Assembly (NCBI GenBank): GCA_029856055.1
Contig: JAHQWF010000144.1
Location: forward strand, 1 to 21,793
DNA length: 21,793 nt
Reading direction: 5' to 3'
Source of the DNA: Candidatus Njordarchaeota archaeon
Lineage (GTDB): Archaea > Asgardarchaeota > Njordarchaeia > Njordarchaeales > Njordarchaeaceae
The notes beneath the pieces were generated by a model. The model worked only from the letters and a program-made list of their open reading frames with translations. It was not told the origin of the DNA and did no database searches. A program made the translations under genes and the position numbers. Each line of letters opens with the position of its first letter. Position 1 is the first letter of the stretch. Below, one piece after another: positions 8,695 through 16,428 of this stretch.

Positions 8695-10035
8695 TTAACG
8701 TGTAGAAATACTTTCACTAACCACTAAATTTATTCCCTTAGTAATAATATCTTTCTTTCCAAAACCTCCAGCTTTAGTTATAATGTAGAAATCTTTTTTG
8801 TCCTTAGAGCGAATTGCTTTTGTTATAGGTACTCCGGGGTCTATTTCATCAATTATCTCTAAAGCCTCGATATCTAATTTTTCACATACTTTTATAGCTA
8901 TGTCGCCACCTGTGACTAAATAACCAGCTACATCGCCATTTACTTCTCTATATAACTCGAGTGCTAACTGACCCATGAACTCAGCTATTTTCTTGGATAC
9001 TTCTTGGTTCGTTAAACCCAGGTCCTTACCCACTTTCCATGCTTTTTCTAGATCGTTGTGTTCCCTAACACTTAGGAATCCAAATATTTTGTTCTCTTTT
9101 TGACTAGATCTAAATTCATTCAGCACTCTTTTCATTTCTGTATCAGGATCTATCAATATTTTGTCAGCTTTTATCTCTATCGAATGTAAATTAGCTGTAA
9201 GAACCGCGATATCTACTTGTTCTATTGTTATTGGGTTAGCTGAGCCAGAAATCACGAAGAAATAATTCCCGCTAGCTTTTATCTCAGTCTTAATTTCTTG
9301 TGTTTCCACACCTAGCGCTTTAGGTAACTCTCTAGCTAAACCGGCTGATCCGGAATAAACACTTATATCTCTATATTTAATTGTTGCCTCTGCAATATGG
9401 AATAAGTCCTCATGAGTTACAGCATCAAAAACAATTATTGCTTCTTCTACACTATTGATTATCTCATCTACACGCTTTGAGATAGCTCTATTTCCTTGTC
9501 TAACTATATCATAGTTAATTAATAATACTTCTTTTTTACTCTGTTGCTGTATTAATTTTAAGATATTTGGCTCGCGTACAGGTGAGATCGGATCTTTTGA
9601 AAAAGGAGTTAAATTAACTGGTAACCCATTTACAATCAGGTAACCTCCAATTATTATTCTTTCATTGAGGGGGAATGCTGAAGTGAAAAATGCATATTTC
9701 CTATCTAAGCCATCCATAATGCCATCTAATTCGCTTCCAATGTTCCCTCTAATTGTTGAATCAACCTTCTTATATATGACATTAGCCCCAGTTTCTCTTA
9801 TGATCTCAGCTATATCATAGCATTTCTTATAAGCTGTACTCGGTTTATCAGCTCTACTTTCTGTATTAAAAACAACTACATCAGCGATATTACTTAGTGT
9901 TTCAATTTTCCTTCTAAGATTCTTAAGCGACACAATAACATATGTTTGGTAGCTGTACCTACTAAATTGCACACCAGTATCATTGGCTCCTGTTAAATCA
10001 TCAGCTACAACCACATATTTAAAAACCAAGCTCAT
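8695..10035 (-). CDS. dtnK: Four-carbon acid sugar kinase (DUF1537 family, threonate/erythronate kinase type)
   Basis: 446 residues, typical length for the DUF1537 kinases shown to phosphorylate C4 sugar acids such as D-threonate, D-erythronate or 3-oxo-tetronate at O4. The N-terminal substrate domain has ADDLTGANDTG (11-21) and KKVDSTIRGNIGSEL (89-103). The C-terminal nucleotide-binding domain has GGDIA near 395, DPGVPI near 415 and KAGGFG near 430. ATG at 10035 lies six bases after the PdxA-like stop; GGGG abuts it, so translational coupling is likely. It is the last gene of the operon. The pairing with a PdxA2-type enzyme points to the threonate-type branch, where the kinase makes 4-phospho-threonate for PdxA2. 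The exact stereoisomer cannot be read from sequence. The symbol is by family and context. Confidence 0.88.
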   Translation of the reverse strand: MSLVFKYVVVADDLTGANDTGVQFSRYSYQTYVIVSLKNLRRKIETLSNIADVVVFNTESRADKPSTAYKKCYDIAEIIRETGANVIYKKVDSTIRGNIGSELDGIMDGLDRKYAFFTSAFPLNERIIIGGYLIVNGLPVNLTPFSKDPISPVREPNILKLIQQQSKKEVLLINYDIVRQGNRAISKRVDEIINSVEEAIIVFDAVTHEDLFHIAEATIKYRDISVYSGSAGLARELPKALGVETQEIKTEIKASGNYFFVISGSANPITIEQVDIAVLTANLHSIEIKADKILIDPDTEMKRVLNEFRSSQKENKIFGFLSVREHNDLEKAWKVGKDLGLTNQEVSKKIAEFMGQLALELYREVNGDVAGYLVTGGDIAIKVCEKLDIEALEIIDEIDPGVPITKAIRSKDKKDFYIITKAGGFGKKDIITKGINLVVSESISTR

Positions 10036-10041
10036 CCCCGC

Positions 10042-11064
10042 TCAGGACGATCCATGCAACTTTAGATTATTTACCATTAAAGTAGCATATTTTATTGCAT
10101 ATATTAAGCTTCCGGGATGAGCAGTACCTTTACCCGCCCTATTAAATGAGGTACCGTGGTCTACCGATGTTCTGATAATAGGGAGTCCTAGAGTAATATT
10201 AACGCCGTTGTAAAAGTCGAGAACTTTGATTGGGATGTGCCCTTGATCATGATACATTGCAATTATAACATCGAAATCTCCTCTAATAGCTTTATAGTAA
10301 ATAGTGTCAGCCGGTAATGGGCCTACAACATCCATTCCGTTACCAACAGCCTCATTAATTGCTGGAGTAATATGCTTAATTTCTTCATCTCCGAATAATC
10401 CCCCTTCACCAGCATGCGGATTTAGTGAGGCTACAGCTATTTTCGGTTTCTTTATTCCAAAATATTTAACAAAGGATTCATGAACTGTTCTTATTGTTCT
10501 AAGAACACGGTCTTTAGTTATCAGATCAATTGCTTTGCGTAAAGATACGTGAGTAGTTACGTGAGCGACCTTTAGCTTTTCTATAGCTAATAACATAACA
10601 GCGTTCTCAGCCTTAGTTAGATCCTTTAAAAGTTCTGTATGACCAGTATAGTGGTAACCAGCTTTATTTATTGCTTCCTTGTTTATTGGACTTGTAACAA
10701 TAGCGTCGATTTCTTTCCTTAAAGCCAATTCAACGGCTCTAAATATATATTCAACTGACGCTTTACCAGCCTCAGCGCTAACTTTACCTAGTGGCACTCT
10801 TTCTAAATCGACATTATTTAAGTCAAGAACATCGATCGTTCCAAAAGTAAATAAAGCATCATCTATACTAGAAATACTTCTCACTTCAAGATTCTCGAGA
10901 TCCGTAAATCTTAGTGCGCGCTTAATAACTTTAGAATCACCAATTATAAGTGGCCTACTTATCTCATAAATATCCTTATTCGATAAGGCTTTAACAGCGA
11001 TTTCGGGCCCTATACCAGCTGGGTCACCCATCGTTATTCCTAATAAAGGCCTATACTTACTCAA
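10042..11064 (-). CDS. pdxA2: PdxA2-type 4-phospho-threonate/4-hydroxythreonine-4-phosphate dehydrogenase
   Basis: 340 residues aligning end to end with PdxA. Metal ligands His172, His217 and His272 fall exactly six residues after the E. coli PdxA ligands (166, 211, 266), and Asp253 and Asp273 follow the same shift. Also seen are GDPAGIGPE (13-21) and TSPINKEA (124-131). PdxA itself oxidises 4-phosphohydroxy-L-threonine in vitamin B6 synthesis, but archaea generally make PLP through PdxS/PdxT and no pdxB, serC or pdxJ is near. The kinase partner instead fits PdxA2, which oxidises and decarboxylates 4-phospho-D-threonate or -erythronate to dihydroxyacetone phosphate and CO2 with NAD. The start is TTG at 11064: GAGGT, overlapping the upstream stop codon, lies eight bases before it. 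The gap to larA is 11 bases and to the kinase six, so it is one operon. Confidence 0.9.
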   Translation of the reverse strand: MSKYRPLLGITMGDPAGIGPEIAVKALSNKDIYEISRPLIIGDSKVIKRALRFTDLENLEVRSISSIDDALFTFGTIDVLDLNNVDLERVPLGKVSAEAGKASVEYIFRAVELALRKEIDAIVTSPINKEAINKAGYHYTGHTELLKDLTKAENAVMLLAIEKLKVAHVTTHVSLRKAIDLITKDRVLRTIRTVHESFVKYFGIKKPKIAVASLNPHAGEGGLFGDEEIKHITPAINEAVGNGMDVVGPLPADTIYYKAIRGDFDVIIAMYHDQGHIPIKVLDFYNGVNITLGLPIIRTSVDHGTSFNRAGKGTAHPGSLIYAIKYATLMVNNLKLHGSS

Positions 11065-11075
11065 ACTATATTACC

Positions 11076-12377
11076 TCAATCAACAATTGGTAATGTATCA
11101 CAACCATGGGGTACAGCAATCACCTTTGAGTTAGCCCCATGCTTACGAAAAGCTTTGTTCAGTGCTTCATCAACATTTTCAGCATAACTAAATCCTAAAG
11201 CCTCAGCATCTTCCCTACTTATTCCGTCAGAAACAATAATAATTTCAGCTCTACGCTTAACATTACCCCATGCGATAGCTAATGATGCCGCAACAACATC
11301 AGAGACCTGTCCCAAATTAACAGCTCTATCAACCTCTTCTGGAGTCATTTTCATTAAATCAAATATCTCTGGGTGCGTAACCGCTACTCCCTCTGGACAG
11401 GGAGTAACAACAATTATTGTGCCACCATCTTTTACGAGTATATCAGCAGGATACAGAGCCTTATGAGCCTGCCAAAACTCAATATCACAAGGATAAGAAC
11501 TAATAACAACAATATCCGCTGTACCAGGTGCTTTAACCCCATATATTTCTCTTGATCTCTCAACTCCCTTATAGAATGCCTCCTCTAGATCTCCGTAAAA
11601 TAAATCAACAACTTCTTTTTTAGCGTTTAGAGTAGTGTTCAAAATTGTGTGTAATCCAGCTTTCCTAGCAATCTCATTAATTAAGTCCCTAACAGGATTT
11701 CTAGCTATACCTAACCAATGTCTCCTAGTCCTAACACTAATCATATGAAAACTCGCAACTGTATCTCCGCTCACTACCCCTGGAGCAATGATTTTTCCAC
11801 CACCTGCAAATCCGGGTATATGGTGAGGAACAATATTTCCAACCCCTATTTTGAAATCAGCTTCAGCCACAATCTTATTAACAATTATTGGTGTACCTTT
11901 AGAACTACTACCTAAGTAAGACAAGTTTTTTGGATCCATCCATTCATGATTTATAACTTGAACTCTCTCGATAACCTCCTTACCAAACTTTATTTCGATT
12001 TCCTTATCAGTCATATATCTATGAGTTCCAAGCGCTATAACAATTGTTATGTTTTCATCAGGTATGCCGGCTTTATTAAATTCATCTAGTAGAGGTGGAA
12101 TTAAGGCATCTGTCGGAGTAGGTCTAGTTATGTCATCAGCTACAATAACTACTTTATCTCCTCGCTTAACAAGCTCGTTGATATGTTTAGTACCTATAGG
12201 GTCTTTTAATTTTTGTATAACAAGTTTTCTAATATCTTCTCTAGAGGAAACTCCTTTGATCTCATTCGGCTCCAAGAAACCGAAGAAATTTCTCTTAGGG
12301 ATGGTGAAGATAACTGATTTTTCACCATATGGCAGAGTAACTTCGACCTGATTATTTTTTACTCCGTAACCAAACAT
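11076..12377 (-). CDS. larA: LarA-family nickel-pincer racemase/epimerase
   Basis: 433 residues of the lactate racemase (LarA, DUF2088) family. These enzymes use the nickel-pincer nucleotide (NPN) cofactor to move a hydride on alpha-hydroxy acids. Catalytic residues align with L. plantarum LarA with spacing preserved: Asp82 and Arg85 (DDITRPTP), His119 (GTHR), His185 (PHH), Lys195 (the NPN-tethering lysine in GGGKI) and His211 (the Ni ligand in SFH). The fold is therefore expected to be active. NPN maturation genes larB, larC and larE are not in the window and would have to lie elsewhere. ATG at 12377 is first in the operon with pdxA2 and the kinase. Family members include malate, hydroxyglutarate and phenyllactate racemases and gluconate 2-epimerase, so a C2 epimerase of a C4 sugar acid is the likeliest role here (inference). 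Confidence 0.9.
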   Translation of the reverse strand: MFGYGVKNNQVEVTLPYGEKSVIFTIPKRNFFGFLEPNEIKGVSSREDIRKLVIQKLKDPIGTKHINELVKRGDKVVIVADDITRPTPTDALIPPLLDEFNKAGIPDENITIVIALGTHRYMTDKEIEIKFGKEVIERVQVINHEWMDPKNLSYLGSSSKGTPIIVNKIVAEADFKIGVGNIVPHHIPGFAGGGKIIAPGVVSGDTVASFHMISVRTRRHWLGIARNPVRDLINEIARKAGLHTILNTTLNAKKEVVDLFYGDLEEAFYKGVERSREIYGVKAPGTADIVVISSYPCDIEFWQAHKALYPADILVKDGGTIIVVTPCPEGVAVTHPEIFDLMKMTPEEVDRAVNLGQVSDVVAASLAIAWGNVKRRAEIIIVSDGISREDAEALGFSYAENVDEALNKAFRKHGANSKVIAVPHGCDTLPIVD

Positions 12378-12425
12378 TCAAAATACCTAACAATATTTTA
12401 TGAAGAAAAAAATAAGGTTTCTTCA

Positions 12426-12435
12426 TTTTTAAATA
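12426..12435 (-). promoter_or_regulatory. Putative TATA box for the larA-pdxA2-kinase operon
   Basis: The minus strand reads TATTTAAAAA about 50 bases before the larA ATG, predicting initiation near 12403. A second A/T-rich run (TTATTTTTTTCTTC) follows it. No operator-like dyad was obvious. Confidence 0.4.
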
Positions 12436-12515
12436 ATTAATAGTCATTTACTAAAGAAAATCAAATACAGCGTTCAAATTATTAGGGTTAATAAATTCCA
12501 TACAACTACATATAA

Positions 12516-12797
12516 CTACAAATAATAAGTTATTATCGCCAAAAACAGTATAGGAGGGTTATATAAGTGACTAATTTCTATCCTTCTTATAAGATTAACT
12601 CCTATTAATACAACTATAAAAGCTGGATAAACTCGTAATGTCGTAACTAGCAACACATTACCGTTTCTAACAGCGTATCGATAGAATATCGAGGCGACTG
12701 ACCAAAGAAAAGCTAGTAATATCGCATAAAGGTATCCTATCATATCTCTAGTACCATTTGCAACAAGTATTTTATTATTGTAGCTTTCTGAGTTCAT
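12516..12797 (-). pseudogene. Truncated EamA/DMT-family transporter remnant
   Basis: A 93-residue frame ends at TAG in 12516-12518. From residue 19 (MIGYLYAILLAFLWS) it reads like the first two helices of an EamA drug/metabolite transporter, including the F-W-S motif of helix one and the T-x-R-x-Y-P segment of helix two. Intact relatives have about 280-310 residues and ten helices; here only about 2.5 helices remain. The 138 bases after the stop contain no recognisable continuation in any frame. ATG at 12743 (codon 19) is the more natural original start. It is probably a decaying gene or deletion scar between the larA operon and the oxidoreductase. A genuine small membrane protein is less likely. 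Confidence 0.6.
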
Positions 12798-12803
12798 GGA
12801 GAA

Positions 12804-12813
12804 ATTATAAAAA
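12804..12813 (+). promoter_or_regulatory. Putative TATA box for the molybdopterin oxidoreductase
   Basis: ATTATAAAAA about 55 bases before the ATG at 12868, predicting initiation near 12834. No strong ribosome site is visible in the leader apart from GTGAT near 12840. Confidence 0.35.
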
Positions 12814-12867
12814 GATTTTTAGCTTATATCAATGTTATAGTGATAAGCTCTCCAAATCCTATTAACG

Positions 12868-14826
12868 ATGGTGAATAAAATAATTAGAGAAATTCGCAGT
12901 CTAGGTAAATTAATTGCTTGTCCGAGGGATTGTTACGATACTTGTATTCATGAAGTCGGGGTTTTAAATAATGAAATGATTCTATTACCGAGTGAAATCC
13001 CGTATGGCATTAAAGTAACTTGCCCTAGAGCTGCAAGAGATATCCAAAGAGCATTATCCAAAAATAGGGTCTTATACCCTTATAAAGCTATAGATAAAAG
13101 AACCAGCAAATTTACTAGAATTTCTTGGGATGATGCTTTAGATGAGATAAGTATAAGGTTAAAAGAGGTTTTAAATAAGTATGGCCCCGAGAAAGTATTA
13201 GTTCTAGATTATGCAGGCAATATGGGGTTAATAACAAGGCACTTTTCTCAAAGATTATGGTATCTTTTAAGGGCAGCTAGAACAGACTATAGCATATGTG
13301 ATAGTGCTGGGGAATTGGGATTAAAGTTACATTACGGAAAGACATATGGTGCTTTAATAAGTGAATTATATGATAGTAAATTAATTGTTTATTGGGGTTT
13401 TAATCCTGCTATAACGAGTGTTCATAACTATCATATAGCTCGTAATAGAAAGATCAGGAAAGAACTTAGTGTAATTGTTATTGATCCGGTCAGAACAGAG
13501 ACAACGAAGATAGCTGATATTTGGCTTAGACCGAGATTTGGTAGCGATATCTATTTAGCGCTGGGAGCTGCTAACTACATAATTCAGAAGGAATATTATA
13601 ATAAGGAGTTCATAGAAGAATACACAACGGGATTTAATGAATTCGCTAAGTGGGTAAGGAAGTTTGATTTAGCTCTCGTTTCAGAGAAAACAAAGTTAAG
13701 AAAGCAGGAGATAATAAATTTTGTAGAGACTTATGTTGATTTAAAACCAAATTTAATCTTCATTGGTTACGGAATCCAAAGAAAAAGAGGAGGAATCAAT
13801 ACAGTTAGATCAATAAGTTTACTTCCAGCATTAATAGGTGAGCATAGAGGATTTTACTACAGCAACTCAGATGGTTTACTCCTAGATAAAGGATTGATAC
13901 GTGGTACTCATCTAGGAGAACCTTCACTTATAATTCCTCAAGCTATGATAAGCGAGTATCTCGAGAGGAATAAATTCAAATTTATCTATATACAATTAGT
14001 AAACCCTCTAGGTACGCACCCTGATCCAGAAAAAATATTGAATTATTTTGTTAGAGAGGATGTATTTGTAGTGGTTCATGAAACCCATTGGTCTGATACA
14101 GCTAAGCACGCTAATATCGTTCTTCCCGCTACGACTTATCTGGAGAAAGATGATTTTATCACGGGTTACTGGCATAATTATTTAATTTGGAACAAGAAAA
14201 TTATGGAGCCTCAAGGTGAATCTAAAAATGAGTTAGATGTTCAACGAGAGATAGCTAGGAGACTTGGACTTGATCATAAAGCTATTTTTGAGGATCCATT
14301 AGAAGTTATTAAGAATAGCTTAGGTGAATCTATCTTTAATAAATTAATGAAAAAAGGCTATGCGGAGATACCGTACTTACCCAAAGGCCGTTATCAAACT
14401 TATAGCAAGAAAATTGAGTTTAAGAGTCAAATGGCTTTGGAACTTGGGCTAGAGGAATTCCCAGAGCCAATAGATTTATTTTCAGATGGTGGAGATCTTA
14501 TACTTGTTTTCAGGGCTAGTTTCATGCATACTCATACTCAATTTGAAGAAATTTATGGGCCTGTTCCAAAGATACTGTACATCAATTCGAAAGACGCTGA
14601 GAAACGAAACATAGAGAATGGGGACAAAGTACTTGTTGTTAGCGATAATAATGAAGTTATTTTAATAGCTAAAGTCACAGATAATGTACCGCCAGGTCTC
14701 TTAGTTGCTTATAAGAGCGCTATATCTGTCGACGGCAAAAGAATAAATGTCCTAATTCCAGGAAGAGTATCTAACCAGAAAGAACCTGAGATCAATGGTA
14801 TCCGGGTAAAGGTTTTTAAAGCATAA
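12868..14826 (+). CDS. Molybdopterin oxidoreductase, DMSO reductase superfamily, Cys-ligand type
   Basis: 652 residues. The N-terminal 4Fe-4S site is C18-x3-C22-x3-C26-x25-C52. The likely Mo/W ligand is Cys144: counting from it, Gly151 and Tyr156-Gly157 fall at +7 and +12/+13, as in NapA. The residue after it is Asp145, not the His of formate dehydrogenases, so a formate role is not supported. GFNPAIT (177-183) and IDPVRTETT (205-213) are molybdopterin-binding motifs. The C-terminal dinucleotide-binding domain (about 540-652) includes HTHTQ and a region rich in beta strands. There is no Tat signal, so it acts in the cytoplasm. No ferredoxin-like or membrane partner gene is adjacent, so donor and substrate are unknown. 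It may bind tungsten rather than molybdenum in a thermophile. Confidence 0.88.
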   Translation: MVNKIIREIRSLGKLIACPRDCYDTCIHEVGVLNNEMILLPSEIPYGIKVTCPRAARDIQRALSKNRVLYPYKAIDKRTSKFTRISWDDALDEISIRLKEVLNKYGPEKVLVLDYAGNMGLITRHFSQRLWYLLRAARTDYSICDSAGELGLKLHYGKTYGALISELYDSKLIVYWGFNPAITSVHNYHIARNRKIRKELSVIVIDPVRTETTKIADIWLRPRFGSDIYLALGAANYIIQKEYYNKEFIEEYTTGFNEFAKWVRKFDLALVSEKTKLRKQEIINFVETYVDLKPNLIFIGYGIQRKRGGINTVRSISLLPALIGEHRGFYYSNSDGLLLDKGLIRGTHLGEPSLIIPQAMISEYLERNKFKFIYIQLVNPLGTHPDPEKILNYFVREDVFVVVHETHWSDTAKHANIVLPATTYLEKDDFITGYWHNYLIWNKKIMEPQGESKNELDVQREIARRLGLDHKAIFEDPLEVIKNSLGESIFNKLMKKGYAEIPYLPKGRYQTYSKKIEFKSQMALELGLEEFPEPIDLFSDGGDLILVFRASFMHTHTQFEEIYGPVPKILYINSKDAEKRNIENGDKVLVVSDNNEVILIAKVTDNVPPGLLVAYKSAISVDGKRINVLIPGRVSNQKEPEINGIRVKVFKA

Positions 14827-14903
14827 TTTTAGTCCTGACATTTCATATAAGGTATCTCTATCAACAAACTTATTACTTATTAGACCTTTTATAGTCATAA
14901 TGA

Positions 14904-14913
14904 TTTTTATATT
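14904..14913 (+). promoter_or_regulatory. Putative TATA box for the nucleoside phosphorylase gene
   Basis: TTTTTATATT about 60 bases before the ATG at 14969 in a 142-base gap. Initiation near 14936 would leave a 33-base leader carrying the AGGT ribosome site at 14958-14961. Confidence 0.4.
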
Positions 14914-14968
14914 ATTTAACCACAATTAATTACTCCTATCATTGTAAAAAAGAATCAAGGTAGTAACA

Positions 14969-16285
14969 ATGGTTTCTTATTTATTCAATGAAGCTCTTGA
15001 GCTTATCAAGAAGTCCATTAAAGGAAGTAAGCTGAATAAGGAGGAATTCAAAAAGATATTTAATGCGATGCTTCAAAACAAATTACCAAATGTAGCATTG
15101 GCTGCATTTGTATTGAGGCAGGAATATATTCCATTTTCGCCAGAAGAGACAGCCGATTTAACTTTGGCCATGGTTGAGGTTGGTAAGACCGTTGATTTCG
15201 GCCCTAACACTGTCGATAAGCATAGTATCGGCGGTGTCCCTGGCAATAAGGTGTCTTTGTTAATCGTCCCCATCATAGCCTCCACTGGCTTGAAGATCCC
15301 TAAGACTAGTTCTAGGAGCATAACTACTATTGGCACAGCAGATACAATGGAAGTCTTAGCTCCAGTAGCTTTAAGACTAGAAGAGGTAGTAGAAGTTGTA
15401 AATAAGACTAATGGTTGTATAGTTTGGGGTGGGGCACTAGATATAGCACCTGTAGATGATATACTGATTAGAAAAGTTGAACGGGTTTTAAGCATTGATC
15501 CAATTTCACAAATGGTTGCATCTATATTGTCCAAGAAATTAGCTATGGGAACGAGATATCTTGTTCTTGATATACCTGAAGGACGTGGAACTAAGGCAGA
15601 GACTATGGATCAAGCTATCAAACTAAGCAAAATTTTCACCGAAATCAGTTATAGATTAGGTATAAGGCTGGAAGCAGCTATAACGTATGGTGATCAACCC
15701 GTGGGACACGCTGTTGGTCCAGCACTTGAAGCCAAAGAAGCTTTAACAACTCTAGAAGGAAATATAGTATCTACATCCTTGGTAGAAAAAGCAACTGGAT
15801 TAGCAGGAATACTGCTAGAAATGACTGGCAAAGCTTCGCCAGGTAGAGGTCAGGAAATAGCTAAAAATATTTTAAGTTCTGGTAAAGCTCTAAAGAAAAT
15901 GAAGGAGATAATTGAAGCGCAAGGCGGAGATCCCAAAATAAAATCTGATGATATACCGGTTGGTCAATACAAAGCGGATATAGAATCGCCAGCGGATGGA
16001 TATGTGGTTTCCATTGATAATAAGGCTATAATGGCGATAGTTAGAGCTGCTGGAGCTCCTGATGATAAAGGTGCTGGCTTAATAGTTCATAAGAAAGGAG
16101 GCTCATATGTTCGTAAGGGAGAAAGCCTAATAACAATCTATTCTAATAGTGAATCTCGCTTGGAGAGAGCTATAGCTGTGGCCCGAACCAGCGAACCTAT
16201 AGTCGTAGAAGGTATGATAAGAAAGATAATTCATCCAAGTATGTCTATTCATGGGTTTGGCAGAATAGTAAGGTTAGAATTCTAA
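14969..16285 (+). CDS. AMP phosphorylase/thymidine phosphorylase family protein, short form
   Basis: 438 residues of the nucleoside phosphorylase family II. The phosphate-binding loop is KHSIGGVPGNK (84-94), the archaeal AMP-phosphorylase version rather than the bacterial HSTGGVGDK. KTSSRSITT (112-120) and GTADTMEVL (122-130) follow, then SKK (188-190). Archaeal AMP phosphorylases have about 500 residues with an ~84-residue N-terminal oligomerisation domain; that domain is absent here and the protein starts directly at the helical domain. The reaction is phosphorolysis of a nucleotide or pyrimidine nucleoside to base and ribose (bis)phosphate. If AMP, it would feed the R15P isomerase-RubisCO III pathway, but neither gene is in view. 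ATG at 14969 has AGGT seven bases upstream. Substrate (AMP versus thymidine/uridine) is undecided. Confidence 0.9.
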   Translation: MVSYLFNEALELIKKSIKGSKLNKEEFKKIFNAMLQNKLPNVALAAFVLRQEYIPFSPEETADLTLAMVEVGKTVDFGPNTVDKHSIGGVPGNKVSLLIVPIIASTGLKIPKTSSRSITTIGTADTMEVLAPVALRLEEVVEVVNKTNGCIVWGGALDIAPVDDILIRKVERVLSIDPISQMVASILSKKLAMGTRYLVLDIPEGRGTKAETMDQAIKLSKIFTEISYRLGIRLEAAITYGDQPVGHAVGPALEAKEALTTLEGNIVSTSLVEKATGLAGILLEMTGKASPGRGQEIAKNILSSGKALKKMKEIIEAQGGDPKIKSDDIPVGQYKADIESPADGYVVSIDNKAIMAIVRAAGAPDDKGAGLIVHKKGGSYVRKGESLITIYSNSESRLERAIAVARTSEPIVVEGMIRKIIHPSMSIHGFGRIVRLEF

Positions 16286-16369
16286 AAATCTCGTAAATAC
16301 TACACGTTTCTATAATGATATCCAGACAAAAATATTGTTCTTACACAAATTTTTTACTAGATCAATGAT

Positions 16370-16377
16370 AAATATAT
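16370..16377 (+). promoter_or_regulatory. Putative TATA box for the WD40-like gene
   Basis: AAATATAT sits 52 bases before the ATG at 16429. It overlaps a possible in-frame TTG at 16378, which argues against that TTG as the start, since transcription would begin near 16400. Confidence 0.35.
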
Positions 16378-16428
16378 TTGATCTATTTAATAGGCAATCA
16401 AATAATACTAATATTAGGTGCGTTAATC

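Noticed and set aside
10042..11064. Reading the PdxA homologue as a vitamin B6 biosynthesis enzyme
   Set aside because: No other gene of that pathway is near, archaea generally use PdxS/PdxT, and the operon partner is a C4 acid-sugar kinase, which fits the PdxA2 catabolic role.
12868..14826. Annotation as formate dehydrogenase alpha subunit
   Set aside because: The residue after the probable Mo ligand Cys144 is Asp, not His, and no FDH accessory subunit is nearby.
15073..15534. A 153-codon minus-strand frame inside the phosphorylase gene
   Set aside because: The plus strand carries the intact phosphorylase motifs; the antisense product is a Ser/Thr-rich shadow.
16378..16428. An N-terminal hydrophobic extension of the WD40-like protein starting at TTG 16378
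   Set aside because: The TTG lies within or next to the TATA-like AAATATAT and has no ribosome site, while ATG 16429 has AGGTG eight bases upstream.
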